In this document: piece after piece, positions 15,207-22,744 of the stretch
Numbering within the stretch: the first letter of the stretch is position 1
Layout: each line of letters begins with the position of its first letter
DNA from: CALXCT01 sp964422185
Lineage (GTDB): Bacteria > Bacillota > Clostridia > Oscillospirales > Oscillospiraceae
Reading direction: 5' to 3'
DNA length: 42,433 nucleotides
NCBI GenBank assembly: GCA_964422185.1
Contig: CAYRAG010000011.1
Coordinates: 1 to 42,433 of the forward strand
Notes under the pieces: generated by a model
The model's database searches: none
What the model was told of the DNA's origin: nothing
What the model saw: only the letters and a program-made list of their open reading frames with translations
Made by a program: the position numbers and the translations under genes

Positions 15207-16067
15207 ATGAAGAAGTTTTTCAGCCTGTTCCTGGCCGCGGTCATGGTCATGGCGCTTGCCGCCTGCGGCGGCGGCGGGGACGCCCCCGCGGACAGCGCAA
15301 GTCCTGCCCCCTCTGAGAGCGCCGCTCCCTCTGAGAGCGCCGCGCCCTCTGAGAGCACGCCCGCCGAGCCCGCGTTTACCACGGTGGAAGAGGGCAAACT
15401 GATTATGTCAACCAACGCCGCGTTCCCCCCGTATGAGATGGTGGCGGACGGCGAGGGTGCCTACCAGGGCTTTGACGGCATCGATGTGGAGATCGCGGCG
15501 GCCCTCGCGGACAAGCTGGGGCTGGAGCTGCAGATCGACGACATGGATTTCGACTCCGCCCAGGTGGCGGTGCAGCAGGGCAAGAGCGACATGATCCTCG
15601 CCGGCCTGACCTACAGCGAGGAGCGCGATGAGGTCATGGACTTCTCCACCAGCTACGCCACCGGCGTGCAGGTGGTCATTGTCCCGGACGACTCGGACAT
15701 CGCGTCTCCGGACGACCTGGAAGGCAAGCTCATCGGCACCCAGCGCGGCACCACCGGCTGGATGTACTGCACGGACGACTACGGCGAGGACAGCGTCCTG
15801 GCCTACGACAACGGCGCTCTGGCGGTTCAGGCCATGCTCAACGGCCAGGTGGACGCGGTCGTCATCGACAACATGCCCGCCCAGGCCTATGTGGAGGCCA
15901 ACACGGGTCTGCACATCCTGGACACCGAGTACATCACCGAGGACTACTGCCTGGCGGTGAACGAGGGCAATACCGCTCTGCTGGACGCGCTCAACGGCGC
16001 GCTGGAAGAGATGATTGCGGACGGTACCGTGCAGGGGATCCTGGACAAATACATTAGCGCAGACTGA
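15207..16067 (+). CDS. Amino-acid ABC transporter, substrate-binding lipoprotein
   Basis: 286 residues; ATG after AAAGGAG. Signal peptide with lipobox LAAC (Cys20). A Gly then Ser/Glu/Ala/Pro linker follows (three SESAAP-like repeats, about 32-52). The mature domain is the type II periplasmic-binding fold of family 3: LIMSTNAAFPPYEMV, the GFDGIDVEIAAALADKLG signature (family pattern G-[FYIL]-[DE]-[LIVMT]-[DE]), and VAVQQGKSDMILAGLTYSEER. It captures a polar amino acid outside the membrane and hands it to the permease. First gene of a three-gene operon. Ligand (arginine/lysine, glutamine or cystine) is not settled by the sequence; the possible arginine box upstream slightly favours a basic amino acid. 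Confidence 0.93.
   Translation: MKKFFSLFLAAVMVMALAACGGGGDAPADSASPAPSESAAPSESAAPSESTPAEPAFTTVEEGKLIMSTNAAFPPYEMVADGEGAYQGFDGIDVEIAAALADKLGLELQIDDMDFDSAQVAVQQGKSDMILAGLTYSEERDEVMDFSTSYATGVQVVIVPDDSDIASPDDLEGKLIGTQRGTTGWMYCTDDYGEDSVLAYDNGALAVQAMLNGQVDAVVIDNMPAQAYVEANTGLHILDTEYITEDYCLAVNEGNTALLDALNGALEEMIADGTVQGILDKYISAD
15309..15356 (+). repeat. 18-base tandem repeat in the lipoprotein linker
   Basis: CCCTCTGAGAGCGCCGCT repeated 2.7 times (units start at 15309, 15327, 15345), coding for SESAAP. Such in-frame repeats can change copy number and linker length. Confidence 0.85.
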
Positions 16068-16079
16068 TCATCTGCCGCT

Positions 16080-16108
16080 GGAGGGGCGGCCTTTCCGGCT
16101 GTCCCTCC
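16080..16108 (+). terminator. Intercistronic hairpin between binding protein and permease
   Basis: GGAGGGGCGGCC / GGCTGTCCCTCC (12 pairs, two G-U), then ATTTATTTT. A partial terminator or 3' stabiliser here would give more binding protein than permease, a common arrangement. Confidence 0.65.
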
Positions 16109-16207
16109 ATTTATTTTCAGAGACTGCCGGGGTTGAGCTCCGCGTGCGCCCCGGGGTGAGATCACGGCAGGCGCGGAGAGGGAACAATTCGAGAGGGGAG
16201 AGAGTTC

Positions 16208-16975
16208 ATGAATGTAGACATGCTGTATGAGAGTCTGCGGCAAATCCCAAAGGAGGATCTGACTTTCTGGCAGGATTTCTTTATGAAATTCTACCGGGCG
16301 TGGTTCGCGGAGGACAGGTGGATCACCTACTTTGAGGGCCTGCTCACCACCATTGAGGTGACGGTCATCGCCCTGGTCATCGGCGTGGTGCTGGGCGTCG
16401 TGGTGTCCATGATCCGCACCGCCCACGACCAGCAGCGCCCGGGAAACCGCAATCCGATCCTGGGCTTTTTAAACACAATCTGCCGGGTCTATGTCACGAT
16501 CATCCGCGGCACGCCCACGATGGTTCAGCTGATGATCTGGGGCTTTGTCATCTTCGCCACCAGCCGGAACTTCACCCTCGTCGGCGCCCTGGGACTGGGC
16601 ATCAACTCCGGCGCCTATGTGTCCGAGATCATCCGGGGCGGTCTGATGTCACTGGACTCCGGCCAGAGCGAGGCGGGGCGCTCCCTGGGCCTGACCTATT
16701 TCCAGACCATGCGCTTTATCGTCATCCCGCAGGCGTTCAAGGCGATTCTGCCGTCTCTGGGCAATGAGTTTATCGTGCTGTTGAAAGACACCTCCCTGAT
16801 CTCCGTCATCGCGGGCAAGGAGATCGTCTACGCCGCCCGCGCCATCGGCTCGAAGACCTATGAGTACATGTTCCCCTACCTCATCACCGCGGTGATGTAT
16901 CTGGTCATGGTGCTGATCTTCAGCTGGCTGCAGAGCAAACTGGAGAGGAGGCTGCGTCAAAGTGATCGACGTTAA
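16208..16975 (+). CDS. Amino-acid ABC transporter, permease
   Basis: 255 residues; ATG after GAGGGGAGAGAG. An unusually long N-terminal part (about 1-45, MNVDMLYESLRQIPKEDLTFW) precedes the first membrane helix. Then comes the HisM/GlnP-type core: YFEGLLTTIEVTVIALVIG (helix 1), the signature near ICRVYVTIIRGTPTMVQLM, and the EAA loop EAGRSLGLTYFQTMRFIVIPQAFKAILPSLGNE that docks the ATPase. About five membrane segments, forming a homodimer in the inner membrane. It overlaps the ATPase gene by 14 bases, so translation is coupled. Confidence 0.95.
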   Translation: MNVDMLYESLRQIPKEDLTFWQDFFMKFYRAWFAEDRWITYFEGLLTTIEVTVIALVIGVVLGVVVSMIRTAHDQQRPGNRNPILGFLNTICRVYVTIIRGTPTMVQLMIWGFVIFATSRNFTLVGALGLGINSGAYVSEIIRGGLMSLDSGQSEAGRSLGLTYFQTMRFIVIPQAFKAILPSLGNEFIVLLKDTSLISVIAGKEIVYAARAIGSKTYEYMFPYLITAVMYLVMVLIFSWLQSKLERRLRQSDRR

Positions 16976-17684
16976 AAATCTGACGAAGGCGTTCGGCGAC
17001 CATGTGGTGCTCAACGGCATCACGGAGCACATCTACCCGGGGGAGAAAGTGGTCATCATCGGGCCGTCCGGCTCCGGCAAATCCACTTTTCTGCGCTGCC
17101 TGAACCTGCTGGAGGAGCCCACCAGCGGCACCATCACCTTTGAGGGCCAGGAGATCACGGATCCCAAGGTGAATATCAACGAGATCCGGCAGAAGATGGG
17201 CATGGTGTTCCAGCACTTCAACCTGTTTCCCAACATGACGATCCGGAAGAACATCACGCTGGCGCCGGTTCAGACGAAGCTGATGAGCCAGGAGGAGGCG
17301 GACGCGACCGCCGACACGCTGCTCAAGCGCGTGGGCCTTCCGGATAAGGCGGATGCCTATCCCGCCCAGCTGTCCGGCGGGCAGAAGCAGCGTATCGCCA
17401 TCGTCCGGGCGCTGGCCATGCGCCCGAAAGTCATGCTGTTCGACGAACCGACCTCCGCCCTGGATCCCGAGATGGTGGGCGAGGTGCTGGATGTCATGAA
17501 AGAGCTGGCCAATGACGGCATGACCATGGTCGTGGTGACCCACGAGATGGGCTTTGCCCGGGAGGTGGGCAGCCGGGTGCTGTTTGTGGATCAGGGCAAA
17601 ATTCTGGAGCAGAACGAGCCCCATGCGTTCTTTGCCAACCCGAAAGAGGATCGCACAAAAGAGTTTCTGTCCAAGGTGCTGTGA
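16962..17684 (+). CDS. Amino-acid ABC transporter, ATP-binding protein
   Basis: 240 residues; GTG start ten bases after GGAGAGGAGG, inside the permease gene. Walker A GPSGSGKST (about 32-40), Q-loop MVFQHFNLFP, ABC signature LSGGQKQR, Walker B VMLFDEPTSALDPE and switch histidine in VVTHEMGFA are all intact. The sequence is of the GlnQ/HisP class (polar amino-acid uptake). It powers the permease dimer from the cytoplasm. Last gene of the operon; a strong bidirectional terminator follows within 60 bases. Confidence 0.97.
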   Translation: MIDVKNLTKAFGDHVVLNGITEHIYPGEKVVIIGPSGSGKSTFLRCLNLLEEPTSGTITFEGQEITDPKVNINEIRQKMGMVFQHFNLFPNMTIRKNITLAPVQTKLMSQEEADATADTLLKRVGLPDKADAYPAQLSGGQKQRIAIVRALAMRPKVMLFDEPTSALDPEMVGEVLDVMKELANDGMTMVVVTHEMGFAREVGSRVLFVDQGKILEQNEPHAFFANPKEDRTKEFLSKVL

Positions 17685-17733
17685 CCGCGGGGGTTTCCCC
17701 GGCGGCTGTCAGCCTCTGAGCGGAAAAAAACAG

Positions 17734-17784
17734 GCGGAGAAGAGACCGCGGGGGATGTCCCGCGTTCTCTTCTCCGCGTTTTTG
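17734..17784. terminator. Bidirectional terminator between the ABC operon and the DUF2325 operon
   Basis: Long stem GCGGAGAAGAGA / TCTCTTCTCCGC with an inner GC-rich extension. TTTTT follows on the plus strand, and the minus strand reads CCTGTTTTTTTCCGC just beyond. It ends both converging transcripts. Confidence 0.92.
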
Positions 17785-17828
17785 TTCCGGATACAGACCG
17801 CCCCTCCCCGGCGCGGGGAGAGACGGGA

Positions 17829-20123
17829 TCAGGTGGAGTCGTCGCTTTTCATGTCCTCCTCTACCACCTGCATCGCGCACTTCCTGGCGCTGGAGTACCC
17901 GAAGTACCGCACGGGGATGTTGTACACCCGCACGATGTTGATGATCTTGTAGTACAGCTTGTGGGACAGCGCGTTGGGCTGGATCCACACCACCTCGGCG
18001 CCGCGGACCATATTCGCGTCCGGGTTCTTGTCCGGGTTGACGAACACGATGCCGGGGAGCATCGGACGGATGGCTTTCAGCCACGCGTCATGGCCGCCAA
18101 AGGAGACAATGCGCTTTTTCGTCCGGTACGGAAGCTCCACCTGAAGGGTATTCTCCTGCTCATTCCCCTCATATTCGTGTTCGTTGGCCTGTTGATAAAT
18201 CAGCTCGCGGAGCGTGTACAGCTCCTGCCGCTCCGCGCTGAACTCATTGAGCGCCACCTCGGCTTTCGCCAGCCTCTTCGAGGTGGCATCCTGGAGTTCA
18301 TGGTACTCCACCCGCAGTTCCTTGATTTTTTCCTTGGCTTCCTTGAGGTTCTTCTTCAGCTCTTCGATGTCCTCGACATCCTCCTCCAGGCCCTCCTCGT
18401 CCTCCTGGCCCCGGCCGTCCGGGTACTGGCTGTCTTTTGCCTCGTCCTGCAGGATGATATCCCAGTCGTAGTTTGGGTGGCGCATGTCCACGGACAGCTG
18501 GAGGTAGAGCTCGATGCCCTTTGCCAGGCCCGGATCCAGGCCCGCGTCCACCAGCTCCCCCGCGATCCCGTAGGAGGAGTGAAAGGATCTCGGCATGATC
18601 ATCCCCGTCATATTAAACAGCAGCTGCGCGAGGTTTACCTTGTTCTTGGATTTTCTGGGGTTTCCCGAATAGGTGATGGCCCCGTCCAGGTACCTGCGCT
18701 TGTAGAGCGGCGCCACCCTTGGGGTCCAGTCCGCGGCTTCGCGCCCGCCCCGGGACGGCTCTGACGGCTCCTCCTCCTCCCTCTTCTCCGTGTTCTCGCG
18801 GGAAGCGTGGGTTCTCCGGCTCCCGTCAAAAGTCATGGGGTGGAGGAGGTCGTCCTTGACCGGCTCGCGTGCGCTCCAGGGAAACTTGCTGGCCGCGGTG
18901 TTTAACACCGCCAGGGAGGGGTTGCACAGCCACGGCAGGTCGCTGCCCTCCTCCAGCAGGCACAGGTAGCCGAAGCAGACCTCATACGGGTCTTCCACAT
19001 CAAACTCCTCGAGATAGTCAATGTCCTGCCCGTCCACCACCTCTTCCAGGCCGCTGCGCTCTGTCAGCGCGATCCTGGGCCCGCAGTACACGAGCATGTT
19101 GAGCGGGGCGGCAACCTCATCCTGCCTGTCGTTGACCCTCGCGTAGGAGGACATCTCCATTCTCAGCCGGTCGACGGTGCTGCTGTCGACGGCGAACTCA
19201 TCGTGCAGTGTGCCGAGAAACCTGTCGGACACCAGCCTTCCCGTGGGGGCGACCAGAGGAATGCGCGGAAGCGTGTCTTCGACGCCGTCCCGCTTTCTGT
19301 GCAGCAGGCCTCGCTCTTTCCGGGTCTCCATGGCCCCGACGATGTCGGCCATCTGGTCGACATGGAACTCCAGCTGGTCGTTGAGCTGCTGGAGCCCGTC
19401 GGAATACGGCTTGACGACACGGAAGAAATAGTCCAGAAACTCCCACAGTTTGCCCTCAAACCGCTTTTTTGCCCGATCTTTTCTCGCCTTGGGGATCATG
19501 TTCATGACGGCGTTGAACCGCTCCCGGCTGGTCATATTCTCCTCGTCGGCGGGCGGGGCGCTGTGATCAATCGGCACTTTGTGTTTTGCGGTAATGTCGT
19601 TGATGTAGCATCGCTTTGGATCGCAGCCGGGATCCCGGTTGCGGATCAGATCCATCATCTCCCGGATGACGGTATCGTCGTTGCAGGGGTCAAAGAATTC
19701 CGGCACGGGAATGGTGTCGAGCACAGTGGTGTCTTTTGTGAAATAGCGCAGCGCGTCCGAGATTCTGTCCTCCTCGGTGAGCGCGTCCAGCATCCAGATG
19801 GCGATCGCCATGGTGAGGTAATACTTGCGGTCCAGCTCCGAAACGGTGGGGGTCGCCACGCAGTTCTGTTTCGCCCATGTCAGAGCAAAGATGTAGTCCG
19901 AGTAATCATCGCCCAGCTTCGTCTTTCCCTCGGGCAGGTACTTGTAGATCGCGTTCTTGCGCCGCCGGAGCACGGGGCCCTCCAGATCGGCGTCTTTCAG
20001 GTATTTACTGCTGCCCATCTGTTCATTCAGCGTTTTGATCACGGATTCGAACTGCCGTTCGATGATGCCCCTGTTCTCATCCTCGACAGGCGGTTTGACC
20101 ATCTGCTTCTTTTTCTTCGACAT
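17829..20123 (-). CDS. Uncharacterised coiled-coil protein with C-terminal DUF2325-like domain
   Basis: 764 residues from ATG 20123 (GTG 20126 is adjacent), after GAGGGAAGGGA. The N-terminus is Lys-rich (SKKKKQ). The first ~480 residues are mainly helical and match nothing I recognise. A charged, disordered stretch (about 440-475, with EKREEEEPSEPS) is followed by a region including FNMTGMIMPRSFHSSYGIAG, then a coiled coil (about 579-645, DIEELKKNLKEAKEKIKELR...). The last ~85 residues fit DUF2325, a small Rossmann-like domain: SFGGHDAW start, a GAEVVWIQPNA strand and the conserved SHKLYYK. It is the last gene of an operon with a Sel1-repeat protein. The DNA is less GC-rich than the neighbours (30 of 60 bases at 19861-19920, versus 46 of 60 at 13261-13320). 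No enzyme motif or membrane segment is seen; function unknown. Confidence 0.88.
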   Translation of the reverse strand: MSKKKKQMVKPPVEDENRGIIERQFESVIKTLNEQMGSSKYLKDADLEGPVLRRRKNAIYKYLPEGKTKLGDDYSDYIFALTWAKQNCVATPTVSELDRKYYLTMAIAIWMLDALTEEDRISDALRYFTKDTTVLDTIPVPEFFDPCNDDTVIREMMDLIRNRDPGCDPKRCYINDITAKHKVPIDHSAPPADEENMTSRERFNAVMNMIPKARKDRAKKRFEGKLWEFLDYFFRVVKPYSDGLQQLNDQLEFHVDQMADIVGAMETRKERGLLHRKRDGVEDTLPRIPLVAPTGRLVSDRFLGTLHDEFAVDSSTVDRLRMEMSSYARVNDRQDEVAAPLNMLVYCGPRIALTERSGLEEVVDGQDIDYLEEFDVEDPYEVCFGYLCLLEEGSDLPWLCNPSLAVLNTAASKFPWSAREPVKDDLLHPMTFDGSRRTHASRENTEKREEEEPSEPSRGGREAADWTPRVAPLYKRRYLDGAITYSGNPRKSKNKVNLAQLLFNMTGMIMPRSFHSSYGIAGELVDAGLDPGLAKGIELYLQLSVDMRHPNYDWDIILQDEAKDSQYPDGRGQEDEEGLEEDVEDIEELKKNLKEAKEKIKELRVEYHELQDATSKRLAKAEVALNEFSAERQELYTLRELIYQQANEHEYEGNEQENTLQVELPYRTKKRIVSFGGHDAWLKAIRPMLPGIVFVNPDKNPDANMVRGAEVVWIQPNALSHKLYYKIINIVRVYNIPVRYFGYSSARKCAMQVVEEDMKSDDST

Positions 20124-20269
20124 CACAGTCCCTTCCCTCTGCGTCGTCCGTGTGTGGATGTGGAACTCTGTCTCCCGCGTTCAGACGGGGCAGGGGAGAT
20201 CTCCGGGCAGGCAGGCCGGCGTCCCGGGCACGGCCGGAGACGCTCGGGAACCTCGATCGGTTTTGTCAT
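20123..20269 (-). CDS. Possible 48-residue linker ORF
   Basis: The ATG (20269) overlaps the stop of the Sel1-repeat gene as ATGA and has AGGAG five bases before it. Its TGA overlaps the ATG of the next gene as TGATG. Such a chained overlap is typical of translationally coupled genes. The product starts MTKPIEVPERLRPCPG and continues Arg/Pro/Ser/Gly-rich with two Cys (14, 22). That composition also looks like out-of-frame GC-rich sequence or a frameshifted zinc-ribbon remnant. It could serve only to carry ribosomes to the downstream gene. Confidence 0.4.
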   Translation of the reverse strand: MTKPIEVPERLRPCPGRRPACPEISPAPSERGRQSSTSTHGRRRGKGL

Positions 20270-21126
20270 GGCAGCTCCTGGCCGAGCCGGGTCAGCGCCT
20301 CGATGGCGTGTTCCTCCCCGGCTTTTGCCGCGTACCCGTAGTAGCGGATCGCGTTTTTGAGATCCGGCTCTCCCAGATCGCCGTTTTCCAGCAGCCACCC
20401 CAGATTCGTGAAGCCCAGGGGATCGCCGAGGCTCCCCGCTTTTCGGTAGTAGTCGGCCGCGGCCCGCTTGTCCTGTTCCACGCCGTTGCCCTCGGCGTAC
20501 AACACGCCGAGCTGGCAGTAGCAGTATTTGTCCCCCTCCAGCGCACCCAGCCGGTAGTATTCCCTGGCCGCCAGATAGTTGCGTTTTACATTGACGCCCT
20601 CCTGATAATACAGCCCCATGTAAAAGCAGGCGCCGGGATACCCCTTGATCGCCAGTTCCTGGAAGATGGGGAACGCCTTTTTCCGGTTCCGTCTCACGCC
20701 GTGCCCCCAGTGGAGACAGTTGGCATAGTTGAACTTTCCGTCGTCATCGCCGAGCTCCGCGGCTTTCGAGTACCAGCGGAAACACTCGTCGTAGTTGGGC
20801 TCCCCGGTGACCAGCCCGTTTTCGTAGATATACCCGAGGTTCACCATCGCCTCGGTATTGTTCTCTCTCTCCGCGGCGGCGGTGTAGAACGCGACCGCCT
20901 TGCGGATGTTCTGCTCTACGCCTTTCCCTTCCTCGTACATCCGTGCGAGATTCACCATGGCCCGGGAATCCCCGCCTTTCACGGCCAGAGCGTAGAGGCT
21001 GACCGCTGCCTGGTAGTCCTGGCAGAATATGGTTCCGTTTTCACACGCGTATCCGATGTCGGTGAGCAGCCGGGCATCCACCTCTTCGTCCCAGTCCGGA
21101 TTCACTTTCAGGTGAAATACATCCAT
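20266..21126 (-). CDS. Sel1-repeat (TPR-like) protein
   Basis: 286 residues from ATG 21126, six bases after AGGAGGT; the GTG at 21147 has no ribosome site. From about residue 38 to 280 it is a run of about seven Sel1-like repeats, each with the pattern A-x-x-x-Y-x-x-A-A...G-x-x-x-A-x-x-x-L-G-x-x-Y-x-x-G, for example AVSLYALAVKGGDSRAMVNL and AREYYRLGALEGDKYCYCQL. Such alpha-solenoids bind other proteins. No signal peptide, so it is probably cytosolic. It is the first gene of a minus-strand operon leading to the coiled-coil/DUF2325 protein, and may bind it. No clear promoter is seen between it and the tRNA-Pro terminator. Confidence 0.92.
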   Translation of the reverse strand: MDVFHLKVNPDWDEEVDARLLTDIGYACENGTIFCQDYQAAVSLYALAVKGGDSRAMVNLARMYEEGKGVEQNIRKAVAFYTAAAERENNTEAMVNLGYIYENGLVTGEPNYDECFRWYSKAAELGDDDGKFNYANCLHWGHGVRRNRKKAFPIFQELAIKGYPGACFYMGLYYQEGVNVKRNYLAAREYYRLGALEGDKYCYCQLGVLYAEGNGVEQDKRAAADYYRKAGSLGDPLGFTNLGWLLENGDLGEPDLKNAIRYYGYAAKAGEEHAIEALTRLGQELP

Positions 21127-21232
21127 TGGAATACCTCCTGATATCACACATCCTCTGTTTTCCTCCCGCGGGGTTTCGCCATCCTCTCCCCGCCGGGAAG
21201 CGTATCCTCTGATGAAGCCGCGCTTTACCGCG

Positions 21233-21266
21233 AAAAGCCGCTGAAATTGTCATTTCGGCGGCTTTT
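21233..21266. terminator. Terminator of tRNA-Pro
   Basis: Near-perfect stem AAAAGCCGC...GCGGCTTTT (21233-21266) abutting the CCA end of tRNA-Pro. Flanking A and T runs make it usable from both strands. Confidence 0.85.
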
Positions 21267-21341
21267 GGTCCGAGATGGGAGACTCGAACTCCCGGCCTGA
21301 TGGTCCCAAACCACCCGCGCTACCAACTGCGCTAATCCCGG
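21266..21341 (-). tRNA. tRNA-Pro (anticodon TGG)
   Basis: Minus strand: acceptor CCGGGAT with ATCTCGG (one G-U), D arm GCGC...GCGC, anticodon stem GGTGG/CCATC with loop TTTGGGA (anticodon TGG), T loop GTTCGAGTC, CCA encoded at 21266-21268. Confidence 0.97.
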
Positions 21342-21402
21342 ATATTCAGTTTTGTCCGCAGTGCCGCGGTTCCCACGGCGCAGGATCCCCGATCCGCATG
21401 AC

Positions 21403-21431
21403 ATTATACGGGATCCTCTTGCGGTTTTCAA
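21403..21431 (-). promoter_or_regulatory. Promoter of tRNA-Pro
   Basis: Minus strand TTGAAA, 17 bases, TATAAT (perfect). It overlaps the trmB promoter on the other strand. Confidence 0.88.
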
Positions 21432-21447
21432 GTGCCTGTGATATTTT
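21419..21447 (+). promoter_or_regulatory. Promoter of trmB
   Basis: TTGCGG (21419-21424), 17 bases, TATTTT (21442-21447) inside TGTGATATTTT (extended -10). The start codon is about 24 bases further on. Confidence 0.6.
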
Positions 21448-21470
21448 ATTGCCGTGAGAGGGCGAGATTC

Positions 21471-22571
21471 ATGCGAATGAGAAAAAAACCGAACCTGCAG
21501 CGCCGGATGGAGGCGTGCGCCGATCTTTGGGCGCGGGATCCCGCCGCCCTGCGGGGCAGATGGCGGACGCTGCTTCCTCAGGCGGAGGAGCTGCGGGTGG
21601 AGCTCGGCTGCGGCAAGGGCCGGTTTACCGCGGAGACCGCGGCGGCGGAGCCGCGGGTCTTGTTCGCCGCGGTGGAGCGGATCCCGGACGCCATGGTGAC
21701 TGCCATGGAGCGGTGCCGCGGTATGGGCCTGCGCAATGTGTTCTTTCTCGACGGGGACGCCGCGGGCCTTTCGCAATATTTCGCGCCCGGAGAAGTTGAT
21801 CTGATCTACATCAACTTCTGCGACCCCTGGCCCGCGCAGCGGCACGCGAAACGGAGGCTGACGCACGAGAATTTCCTGCGCGCCTACCGGGATGTCCTGC
21901 GGGACGGGGGCCGGATTTTGTTCAGGACGGACAACCGGGACCTGTTTGAGTGGTCCCTGTTCCAGTTCCCCAGGGCCGGATTCGCCCTGTCCGAGGTGAC
22001 CCGGGATCTGCACGCCGGGGGGCACACGGGTGTGATGACGGACTACGAGGAGAAGTTTGTCGCCCAGGGGATCCCCATCTGCCGCTGTGCGGCGACAAAG
22101 CAGGCGCTGAGGGACATCCCGCTGCCGCAGGGCATGGCAGACCGCATGGCGCAATGGGAAGTCCGCCCCCTGGAGGACGCGGACGGACCCGCCTGCGCCG
22201 CGCTGCGGCGGGCGTGCGGCTGCGCGTCCAGGGATCCTCTGCCGCCCCGGGCGGAGGAGGACAGGCGCACCGCGCTGGGCTTCTGGCGCGGCGGCAGGCT
22301 GGCGGCCGTGCTGGAGGTTGTGGAGGGGTACCCCCGGGAACGGACACTTTGGATCCAGACGCTGTCGGTGTCTCCGGAATACCGGGACGGCGGCCTTGGC
22401 GAAGCCATCGTCTCCGCCCTGAGAGAGTCCGCGAAAGACGCGGGCTACCACCAGATGCGGGTAGACGGGGAGCGGGACGCGGCGTTCTGGGAAGCCGGGG
22501 GATTTCGCCGGCTGGATCAGACCGGCGCCCACAATGGATCGGAGCATACGATCCTGTCCGCGCTGCTTTGA
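21471..22571 (+). CDS. trmB: tRNA (guanine46-N7)-methyltransferase fused to a GNAT acetyltransferase
   Basis: 366 residues from ATG 21471 (GAGAGGG upstream); the earlier in-frame ATG at 21432 lies in the promoter. Residues 1-215 are TrmB: MRMRKKPN start, SAM motif ELGCGKG (44-50), INFCDPWPAQRHAKRRL (114-130) and the closing TDYEEKF (190-196). It makes m7G46 in tRNA from S-adenosylmethionine. Residues about 228-366 add a GNAT domain: LSVSPEYRDGGLGEAIVSAL (298-317) carries the acetyl-CoA loop pattern R/Q-x-x-G-x-G/A in the form RDGGLG, then YHQMRVDGERDAAFWEAGGF. Normal TrmB is about 210-230 residues, so this is a real fusion with no stop between. The acetyl acceptor is unknown. Confidence 0.92.
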   Translation: MRMRKKPNLQRRMEACADLWARDPAALRGRWRTLLPQAEELRVELGCGKGRFTAETAAAEPRVLFAAVERIPDAMVTAMERCRGMGLRNVFFLDGDAAGLSQYFAPGEVDLIYINFCDPWPAQRHAKRRLTHENFLRAYRDVLRDGGRILFRTDNRDLFEWSLFQFPRAGFALSEVTRDLHAGGHTGVMTDYEEKFVAQGIPICRCAATKQALRDIPLPQGMADRMAQWEVRPLEDADGPACAALRRACGCASRDPLPPRAEEDRRTALGFWRGGRLAAVLEVVEGYPRERTLWIQTLSVSPEYRDGGLGEAIVSALRESAKDAGYHQMRVDGERDAAFWEAGGFRRLDQTGAHNGSEHTILSALL

Positions 22572-22667
22572 GCGCGGCGCGGGTCAAAAGAGGATCACAG
22601 AACCTGCAGGAACCATATTTCGGCATGTCCGGACAGGCGGAAGGACTTCGCCGGACGCCGCAGCATA

Positions 22668-22711
22668 ACGGGCGGCCTGCCCACGGCATAAACCGTGGAC
22701 GGGCCGCCCGT
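22668..22711. terminator. Hairpin between converging trmB and SGNH genes
   Basis: Long stem: ACGGGCGGCCTGCCCACGG (from 22668) with CCGTGGACGGGCCGCCCGT (to 22711), with flanking ATAAC/GTTAT also paired. No clean U tract, but its strength and position fit a shared transcription stop. Confidence 0.65.
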
Positions 22712-22744
22712 GTGTTATCCGGGTTGTCTCCGGGAAAGAGGCGC

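Noticed and set aside
15309..15356. CRISPR-like repeat
   Set aside because: The 18-base units are directly adjacent, have no spacers and encode SESAAP in frame in the lipoprotein linker.
17785..21266. Genomic island inserted at the tRNA-Pro 3' end
   Set aside because: No integrase and no copy of the tRNA 3' end was found near 17785-17830, so site-specific integration is unsupported, although GC content differs.
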